Assembly: GCA_043818215.1 (NCBI GenBank) | Contig: JBDRGC010000007.1 | Span: 1 to 18,403, forward strand | Length of the DNA: 18,403 nucleotides | DNA from: JBDRGC01 sp043818215 | GTDB taxonomy: Bacteria; Chloroflexota; Anaerolineae; Anaerolineales; UBA11858 | Reading direction: 5' to 3' | Shown here: positions 12,722-18,403 of the stretch, piece after piece | Position numbering within the stretch: the first letter of the stretch is position 1 | How the letters are laid out: each line of letters opens with the position of its first letter | Notes under the pieces: generated by a model | Databases searched by the model: none | The model's input: only the letters and a program-made list of their open reading frames with translations | What the model was told of the DNA's origin: nothing | Program-made: the position numbers and the translations under genes

Positions 12722-15700
12722 GTGGAAACTAAGGGTCTGACGGCACTTCGCATTAGCTTGGCTTCGCCCGAAACCATTTTAAGTTGGTCTTATGGTGAAG
12801 TCCTAAAACCCGAAACCATAAATTATAGACGTCTGCGGCCAGAAAAGGATGGCCTTTTTTGTGAGGCCATTTTTGGCCCGACTCGTGATTGGCAGTGCTA
12901 TTGTGGAAAATATAAGAATATTCGCTACAAAGGTATTGTCTGTGATAAATGTGGAGTAGAAGTAACCCGCTCATCGGTACGCCGAGAGCGCATGGGACAT
13001 ATCGAATTATCGTCGCCAGTTGCTCATGTATGGTACACCCGACGTGTGCCATCCTATTTGGGTTTGTTGTTGAATATTTCTCGCCGCAATCTAGACCGCG
13101 TACTTTATTTTGCTCAATATATTGTTACCTATGTGGATGAAGATTCGCGCCAGAAGACTCTCAGCCGTCTGGAAGAACAATTCGCGGGCAGTGATAGTAT
13201 TATTGCAGAAAAAATCGAGGCTGAAATTGATGATCTTACAACAGACCGCGATCGAAAACTGGAAGAATTGAAGCAGCGGGAAGAAGAAACCATCTCTCGA
13301 TACAATGAAACCATCGCAGCCCAAATAGACCCAATCATCAAGACGGGACAACGCCTGGACAGTGATCTGCAAGAAAGATTGGGCAAATCTACCCGTAAGG
13401 AAATCATCTTCCCGGGGACGGGCATCGTAATAGTCCCGGCTGGTGGAAAAATCACCAATCAACATCTGGGCGATGTTCAGCAAGTTGTTAAAGAACGCTT
13501 AGACGAACTGGAAGACGAGCTAAAAGATCAGAAGCGGCGCGAATTAGAACATATTAAGCTTGATACCGCGCGCCTGCGTGCTGAGGTGGAACAAACCATT
13601 ATTGGACTGCGCAATAAAATGGAAGATGATATATCCGCCTCGCACAACGAAAATAAGCGCTTGCGTGATGAGTTGTTGGAACTGCAACCGATTACTTTCA
13701 TGGGAGAGATGCGCTACCGCGAGCTTAAATCTCGTTGGGGACAGGTCTTCCGTGCAGATATGGGGGCAGAGGCTTTCCGCGATATTCTCAAACGCCTGGA
13801 TATGGATGCTCTGGCCAAAGAATTATGGCATACACTGCGCACCTCCAGGAGCAAACAGACACGCACGAAGGCGACCAAGCGATTGAAAGTTGTAGATGCC
13901 TTTCGGAACTCAGACAACAGACCCGAATGGATGATCATGACAATTCTGCCGGTCATCCCGCCAGCTTTGCGCCCCATGGTCCAATTAGATGATGGCCGTT
14001 TTGCCACCTCGGATTTGAATGATCTGTATCGACGTGTAATCAACCGCAATAATCGTCTGAAGCGTCTACTCGAACTCGGTGCCCCAGATGTGATCGTGCG
14101 CAACGAGAAGCGTATGTTGCAAGAAGCGGTAGACTCGTTGATTGATAATTCGCAGGGCGGTAAAGCTCGCTCGCGGCGAGGGCGTCGCGAGTTGAAATCC
14201 CTCAGCGATATGCTCAAAGGGAAGAAAGGACGCTTCCGCCGAAACCTGCTGGGGAAGCGCGTGGACTACTCAGGTCGTTCTGTGATCGTGGTAGGCCCCA
14301 AACTAAAGATGCATCAATGCGGCCTGCCCAATAGCATGGCTTTGGAGTTGTTCCGTCCCTTTGTGATCCAGCGTTTGGTGGCCCACAATTACGCAGCCAA
14401 TGTTAAGGGCGCCAAGCGTTTCATCGAACGCAATCGTCCCGAAGTTTGGGAAGTTGTGGAAGAAGTTATCAAAGAGCGTCCGGTATTGCTCAACCGCGCT
14501 CCCACTCTTCACCGATTGGGCATTCAGGCTTTCGAGCCAGTGTTAGTTGAGGGTAGCGCCATTCATCTTCACCCCCTGGTGACGACAGCATTCAATGCCG
14601 ACTTCGATGGTGATCAGATGGCGGTCCATGTGCCCTTATCTAAAGAGGCGGTCCGAGAAGCACGTGAACTCATGCTTTCTTCTCGGAACTTGCTCAAGCC
14701 CGCAGATGGTGAACCCATTATCGGCCCGTCCAAAGACATGGTTCTTGGTGTGTACTATTTGACCAAGTCTGACGATCGCAAATTCAAGGGAGATGGACGC
14801 ATATTTGCTACAATGGATGAAGTTGAAATGGCTTATAGCCTGGGTAAGGTGGAAGTTCCAACGAAGATCAAATTGCTTGTTACCACCTGGTACGATGAAG
14901 ATGGCAGCCGCATGTCTGAACCAGAGCAAAGACTGATTGATACCACAGCCGGACGCGCGCTTTTCAATCGTGTCTTACACCCTGATGTGAGGTTTGTCAA
15001 TCAACCGCTAGAAAAAGGCGGTGTGAAAGACCTGATCGCTGAAATCTATGAGGTTTGTGGACAAGAAGAGACCGCGCGCGCTGCCGACCACATCAAAGAG
15101 ATTGGCTTCACTTTCGCGACCAAGTCTGGTTACTCTATCGCAGTTTCAGATATCACCATTCCCGTCGAGAAGGCTGAAATCGTCGATAAAGCTATCGATG
15201 CTGTTGAAATCGTACAACGCAATTTCCGCCGAGGTTTATTGACCGATCAGGAACAGAACGAACGCGTCATCGAAATTTGGCAGCGAACTACATCCGATGT
15301 CGGCGATGCGGTTCGCCGTAATATGGATCCTAATGGCAACCTGGCAACCATGGCCAATTCCGGCGCTACCAAAGGTGGTTTCGGCCCAATTTCGCAGTTG
15401 GCCGGGATGCGCGGCTTGATGGCCGATCCCTCGGGGCGTATTATCCCCTTGCCCATTCGCTCGAATTTCCGTGAGGGCCTGACAGCATTGGAATACTTCA
15501 TTTCCACTCACGGCGCTCGCAAAGGTCTGGCGGATACTGCCTTGCGCACTGCCGATGCCGGTTACCTGACTCGCCGTTTGGTCGATATTGCCCAAGACAC
15601 CGTGGTGAACGATGACGATTGCGGAACAGAGCATAGCATTGTCATCCGCCGATCAGACGATGTTGCCGGACAATCCATGGGAAGCCGCCTGTATGGACGT

Positions 15701-17143
15701 GTGGTTGCTGAGCGGGTGGTTGACCCCCAGACAGGTGAGATCGTAATCGAGCGTGGTGATATGCTCGACCGCGAGCAGGCGCGCCGAGTAGTCGCTGCGG
15801 ATGTAGAAGCAGTCAAAGTCTATTCTCCGCTGACTTGTGAACTGGGGCATGGTATTTGCGCTAAGTGTTATGGATTGGACTTTGGCCGCGGTAAGAAAGT
15901 TGCGGTGGGGTCTGCCGTGGGTATTGTGGCAGCCCAATCCATTGGCGAACCGGGTACTCAACTCACCTTGCGAACTTTCCACACCGGTGGGGTTGCTAAT
16001 GTTGGTGACATTACCACGGGTCTTCCCCGTGTGGAAGAACTTTTCGAGGCCCGCAAGCTTCCAAAAGGTGAAGCTGTAGTAACTGAGATTGCCGGTGTTG
16101 TACGTGTAGAAAAATCCGACCGCTACAGTGATATGCGTGTGGCGCATGTTGAACATAGCGAAATGATGAGCGACACGTACGAAACTCCTGAAGGCTGGAC
16201 CGTAGCTATAAAGGACGAGAGCGAAGTTAGCCAGGGGGATGTGATTGCATCTCACGGCGAAGATACCACTATCGTTGCTCTCAATGCCGGACGCGTGCGC
16301 ATTGAAGGCGATAAGGTCATCATTTCGTACGAACATCGAGATGCGGAAGAATACGAGATTCCTAGCGACGCCCGCGTGCTTGTCAAGAATGGGGAACATG
16401 TGGAACCTGGGCAGCCCCTGACCGAAGGCTCGTTGAATCCCCACAGCATTCTGCGCATTCAAGGACGGGAACAAGCCCAGGCGTACTTGCTCTCCGAAGT
16501 GCAGAGAGTATATCGTTCTCAGGGGCAGAACATCCACGATAAGCACTTCGAAGTCATTATCAATAAGATGATGGCTCGAGTTCTAGTCACCCATTCTGGA
16601 GATACTGAGTATCTGCCGGATGATCTCGTGAATCGTTTGGTCTTGCAGCATACCAATGAGAAGATGCTCAGCGAAGGCAAGTCTCCGGCCAAATATGTTG
16701 AAATACTCTTGGGAATTACGAAGGCCTCTTTGATCACAGACTCATTCTTGTCAGCCGCATCTTTCCAGCACACTATCAAGGTATTAGCCAGTGCTGCCAT
16801 CGCATCCACTGAAGACCCGTTGTATGGGTTGAAGGAAAACGTTATCATCGGTAAACTTATCCCTGCTGGTACCGGCTTTGTGCATGGGCGGTTTTCAGGT
16901 GTTGATGACTTAGCTAAAGAGCATGTTGATGAACTGCCTCTGAGCGCTGATCTCGAAGAAGGCGATGCCGAAGACGCCGTCCCCGCTGACGAAGCAACCG
17001 CTGACGAAGCAACCGTGAACGAAGACGCCGTGGACGAAGACACCGACCCCACAGACGAAACCCCCGTTGACGAAGCAATCGTGGACGAAGACGCTGACCC
17101 CGCAGCCGAAAAACCGCAGCCGAAGACCCCGCAACATAGCTGA
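12722..17143 (+). CDS. rpoC: DNA-directed RNA polymerase subunit beta'
   Basis: A 1473-residue core subunit carrying the catalytic centre of transcription. Zinc site 1 is C59, C61, C74, C77; the active site NADFDGD has D627, D629 and D631; the bridge helix and trigger-loop regions are present (GATKGGFGPISQLAGMRG and GLADTALRTADAGYLTRRL); zinc site 2 is C967, C1039, C1046, C1049. Between VLYFAQYIV (128-136) and the conserved ADMGAEAF (345-352) lies an insertion about 180 residues longer than in E. coli. It is mostly charged coiled coil with a beta-rich piece (IIFPGTGIVIVPAGG, 228-242). The tail, residues 1412-1473, is acidic and repetitive. GTG start with AGGAGG upstream. rpoB, usually just upstream, is absent from the window. 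Two leader terminators precede the gene, and an intrinsic terminator follows. Confidence 0.98.
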   Translation: METKGLTALRISLASPETILSWSYGEVLKPETINYRRLRPEKDGLFCEAIFGPTRDWQCYCGKYKNIRYKGIVCDKCGVEVTRSSVRRERMGHIELSSPVAHVWYTRRVPSYLGLLLNISRRNLDRVLYFAQYIVTYVDEDSRQKTLSRLEEQFAGSDSIIAEKIEAEIDDLTTDRDRKLEELKQREEETISRYNETIAAQIDPIIKTGQRLDSDLQERLGKSTRKEIIFPGTGIVIVPAGGKITNQHLGDVQQVVKERLDELEDELKDQKRRELEHIKLDTARLRAEVEQTIIGLRNKMEDDISASHNENKRLRDELLELQPITFMGEMRYRELKSRWGQVFRADMGAEAFRDILKRLDMDALAKELWHTLRTSRSKQTRTKATKRLKVVDAFRNSDNRPEWMIMTILPVIPPALRPMVQLDDGRFATSDLNDLYRRVINRNNRLKRLLELGAPDVIVRNEKRMLQEAVDSLIDNSQGGKARSRRGRRELKSLSDMLKGKKGRFRRNLLGKRVDYSGRSVIVVGPKLKMHQCGLPNSMALELFRPFVIQRLVAHNYAANVKGAKRFIERNRPEVWEVVEEVIKERPVLLNRAPTLHRLGIQAFEPVLVEGSAIHLHPLVTTAFNADFDGDQMAVHVPLSKEAVREARELMLSSRNLLKPADGEPIIGPSKDMVLGVYYLTKSDDRKFKGDGRIFATMDEVEMAYSLGKVEVPTKIKLLVTTWYDEDGSRMSEPEQRLIDTTAGRALFNRVLHPDVRFVNQPLEKGGVKDLIAEIYEVCGQEETARAADHIKEIGFTFATKSGYSIAVSDITIPVEKAEIVDKAIDAVEIVQRNFRRGLLTDQEQNERVIEIWQRTTSDVGDAVRRNMDPNGNLATMANSGATKGGFGPISQLAGMRGLMADPSGRIIPLPIRSNFREGLTALEYFISTHGARKGLADTALRTADAGYLTRRLVDIAQDTVVNDDDCGTEHSIVIRRSDDVAGQSMGSRLYGRVVAERVVDPQTGEIVIERGDMLDREQARRVVAADVEAVKVYSPLTCELGHGICAKCYGLDFGRGKKVAVGSAVGIVAAQSIGEPGTQLTLRTFHTGGVANVGDITTGLPRVEELFEARKLPKGEAVVTEIAGVVRVEKSDRYSDMRVAHVEHSEMMSDTYETPEGWTVAIKDESEVSQGDVIASHGEDTTIVALNAGRVRIEGDKVIISYEHRDAEEYEIPSDARVLVKNGEHVEPGQPLTEGSLNPHSILRIQGREQAQAYLLSEVQRVYRSQGQNIHDKHFEVIINKMMARVLVTHSGDTEYLPDDLVNRLVLQHTNEKMLSEGKSPAKYVEILLGITKASLITDSFLSAASFQHTIKVLASAAIASTEDPLYGLKENVIIGKLIPAGTGFVHGRFSGVDDLAKEHVDELPLSADLEEGDAEDAVPADEATADEATVNEDAVDEDTDPTDETPVDEAIVDEDADPAAEKPQPKTPQHS
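16955..17143 (+). repeat. rpoC: Repeat-built acidic tail of rpoC
   Basis: GCTGACGAAGCAACC is repeated in tandem (15-bp period) near 16985-17014 and then degenerates through further GACGAAG-type units. It encodes a run rich in D, E, A, T and V that ends in a Pro/Lys stretch. Core beta' subunits do not need such a tail. Confidence 0.75.
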
Positions 17144-17149
17144 GTGGGT

Positions 17150-17235
17150 AACGTGAAGTGATTCTTATCACGCACACCTGCACTTGCTGCAGGTGCAAGT
17201 GCCACGTTTCACGCATCACGAATCACGTTTCACGA
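17150..17235. repeat. TCACG heptad repeats with nested hairpins
   Basis: Four 7-nt units, TTTCACG CATCACG AATCACG TTTCACG, occupy 17207-17234. Upstream, CGTGAAGTGATTC (from 17152) is a partial inverted match. In between, CACCTGCA/TGCAGGTG (17175-17182, 17188-17195) and GCACTTGC/GCAAGTGC (17180-17187, 17195-17202) are two hairpins that exclude each other. Same heptads as at 4889-4909. Confidence 0.65.
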
Positions 17236-17282
17236 GATACAAGCAGCCTGCCCACTTTTGCTCAACTGCCCAATCAATAATT

Positions 17283-17324
17283 ATCCTCTCTCATTGGTCT
17301 CGAACCGGTGAGAGGGGATTTTTT
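17283..17324 (+). terminator. Intrinsic terminator of rpoC
   Basis: A 15-bp stem with G-T wobbles, ATCCTCTCTCATTGG (17283-17297) and CCGGTGAGAGGGGAT (17305-17319), has a 7-base loop and is followed by a run of T to 17324. Confidence 0.88.
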
Positions 17325-17434
17325 GTTTAACCACCCCAGAATATCTGGCTTACAATTATGGGTTGACGCCGACCCCATTTCCACGTAATATAATCGGGTA
17401 CCCGCCGACCGCCACCGACATCTATGAGAAACCT

Positions 17435-17697
17435 GCTAAAGCAGGTTCAGAGCATGTCGTAACATGCTTTAGCATGTTTCCAATACCAGACCCCGAATTC
17501 ATTCGGGGGGCTAAAGCAGGTTCAGGGCGTGTCGTAACATGCTTTAGCATGTTTCCAATACCAGACCCCGAATTCATTCGGGGGGCTAAAGCAGGTTCAG
17601 AGCATGTCGTAACATGCTTTAGCATGTTTCCAATACCAGACCCCGAATTCATTCGGGGGGGGCTAAAGCAGGTTCAGGGTGTGTCGTAACATGCTTA
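17435..17697. repeat. 75-bp tandem repeat array, three full copies and one partial
   Basis: Copies start at 17435, 17510, 17585 and 17662 (GCTAAAGCAGG). The spacing is 75, 75 and 77 bases, and the last copy stops at about 17697. Each unit has AGCATGT/ACATGCT overlapping AACATGC/GCATGTT, which are alternative hairpins, then TTTCC, TACCAG and the hairpin CCCCGAA-ttca-TTCGGGG. Copies differ at few positions (AGAGCATGT against AGGGCGTGT). As 75 is a multiple of three, it creates false open frames on both strands. No variable spacers, so it is not CRISPR. Confidence 0.85.
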
Positions 17698-17711
17698 ATA
17701 GAATTTCAGAA

Positions 17712-17863
17712 AATGATTTTGACTCAGCCTGTCATTGCAAAGCAGCTTTACCGCTGAAGCAATCTCATCCTTGGCAAGAAGGAGATTGCTTCACCGAAAA
17801 GCGTCGGTTCGCACATCGTCCCCTTTGGGGAATGACATCTGGGTAAGCGGAGTCAAAAACATT
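17712..17863. mobile_element. MITE-like palindromic element with terminal inverted repeats
   Basis: The ends at 17712-17725 (AATGATTTTGACTC) and 17850-17863 (GAGTCAAAAACATT) are inverted with 13 of 14 matches. Nested inside are TGTCATT/AATGACA (17730-17736, 17831-17837) and GAAGCAATCTC/GAGATTGCTTC (17756-17766, 17782-17792). The interior resembles the GCAATCTC-type palindromes common in many environmental bacterial genomes. It does not code for a protein, and no clear target-site duplication is visible. It would need a transposase in trans. Confidence 0.6.
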
Positions 17864-17988
17864 ATCTTAACATCTATAGTGAAGACTTTAGTCATTTGAT
17901 GGGGATGGGCAGTAAGCCTGCCTACGCAGGCCGGATACCAGTCGGCTGGTTTTTGTACGGTAGACAAGCGGTCAAAAGGATTAATTGA
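17864..17988. other. Gap with two small hairpins
   Basis: GCCTGC-ctac-GCAGGC (17916-17931) and ACCAG-tcgg-CTGGT followed by T's (17937-17954). The second could be a weak plus-strand terminator. A TACCAG block between the hairpins recalls the repeat family at 3841-3893. No gene. Confidence 0.4.
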
Positions 17989-18017
17989 AAAGAGCGGCGT
18001 ACTGGACGCCGCTCTTT
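17989..18017 (-). terminator. Terminator of the minus-strand gene, probably bidirectional
   Basis: A perfect 12-bp stem, AAAGAGCGGCGT (17989-18000) and ACGCCGCTCTTT (18006-18017), with a 5-base loop. On the minus strand it ends in TTTTCAATT, 18 bases after the stop codon of the gene at 18036. Confidence 0.8.
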
Positions 18018-18035
18018 ATTGATGGGGTTGTATTT

Positions 18036-18403
18036 CTACTGGGCGGGACAGGTGAGTTCTTTATATTTGAGAGCACGGGCATTAAGAGTTCCCTCTCTAG
18101 TATACCCACATCCATAGATTATGTAAGTGTAGTCACCTTTGGGAATTGTATACGAGCGCTCCTCCTGATCATACAAAAAGAAGGCGTATTCGCTTGGGCC
18201 ATTGAGTACGATCACAATATTGTGGTCAGTAGCGTTTTTCAGCGTCACCTTGACCAGTCTCAGGACCTTGCCAGCGTCGATAACGCCAGTGGGGTTGGTA
18301 GTTGCATGTGTGCCGCAAGCCGGGACGACTATTTTTTGGTGTTTGGTCATATCCAGGGAGGTGTTGATAAACACTCCGCATGAGTAGAATTTATTGGAAT
18401 ACT
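18036..18403 (-). CDS. C-terminal part of a probable secreted beta-rich protein (partial at the right edge)
   Basis: The minus frame ends in TAG at 18036-18038 and is open to the end of the window, about 122 residues. A GTG at 18372-18374 is in frame, but upstream codons (SNKFYSCGVFIN) look equally coding, so the gene probably continues beyond the edge. The sequence includes VKVTLKNATDHNIVIVLNGP, then FFLYDQEERSYTIPKGDYTY and IIYGCGYTREGTLN. This pattern (K-N-x-T, L-x-G-P, P-x-G-x-Y-x-Y, G-C-G) resembles small beta-sandwich domains in extracytoplasmic proteins of Chloroflexi. Several cysteines could form disulfides. No enzyme motif is seen and no specific function can be given. A hairpin terminator follows. 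Confidence 0.65.
   Translation of the reverse strand, partial: YSNKFYSCGVFINTSLDMTKHQKIVVPACGTHATTNPTGVIDAGKVLRLVKVTLKNATDHNIVIVLNGPSEYAFFLYDQEERSYTIPKGDYTYIIYGCGYTREGTLNARALKYKELTCPAQ

Noticed and set aside
15653..16546. Minus frame of 297 codons opposite rpoC
   Set aside because: Antisense shadow of a highly conserved gene; no domain and no ribosome binding site.
16519..17205. Minus frame of 228 codons with a Ser/Ala-rich repeat
   Set aside because: The repeat is the complement of the acidic-tail repeat of rpoC.
17363..17689. Plus frame of 108 codons, and a minus frame at 17422-17652
   Set aside because: Both exist only because the repeat period is 75 bases, a multiple of three. The predicted peptide is the same 25 residues repeated.
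17435..17697. CRISPR array
   Set aside because: Copies follow each other directly with no variable spacers, units are too long, and no cas genes are near.

Overview
The window most likely comes from a member of the Chloroflexota, close to the Anaerolineae. This is inferred from the large DUF2298 ('YYY' family) membrane protein, a family known mainly from Chloroflexi and archaea, from the long coiled-coil insertion in RpoC, and from abundant short palindromic repeats in the gaps. No rRNA, tRNA or CRISPR array was found.

Left edge (1-1071): the AT-rich 3' end of a DUF4143-type AAA ATPase gene, then about 720 bases without a convincing gene. This gap holds a palindromic element and a good sigma70-type promoter. 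Next come a DUF2298 membrane protein (1072-3723) and, beyond a small accessory patch, a GT39-like polytopic membrane protein (5105-6853). Both look like GT-C type envelope proteins, and both carry repeat-derived low-complexity insertions that keep the reading frame. The accessory patch (3.7-4.9 kb) has palindromic repeats, a 25-codon remnant resembling a methyltransferase N-terminus, and a compact unit of strong promoter, about 60-nt RNA and terminator, followed directly by a NYN-domain nuclease gene. This unit is the best candidate here for an undescribed system.

Middle (6914-12304): cytidylate kinase, two tandem PlsC-like acyltransferases and a very large membrane sensor histidine kinase, closely spaced or overlapping and all on the plus strand. 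The first PlsC has Glu in place of the Asp of the HX4D motif. The kinase has no adjacent response regulator. The cluster joins nucleotide and phospholipid supply with a sensory protein.

Right part (12305-18403): a 417-base leader with two consecutive promoter-terminator units lies before rpoC (12722-17143). RpoC has all catalytic and zinc motifs, a coiled-coil insertion of roughly 180 residues and a repetitive acidic C-terminal tail. rpoB is not next to it on either side. After the rpoC terminator comes a repeat-rich gap of nearly 900 bases: 7-nt repeats, a 75-bp tandem array with alternative hairpins, a MITE-like element and a bidirectional terminator. The window ends in a partial minus-strand gene for a probable secreted protein. 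One repeat family occurs both at 3841-3893 and in the 75-bp array, with hairpin arms that differ in sequence but stay complementary.
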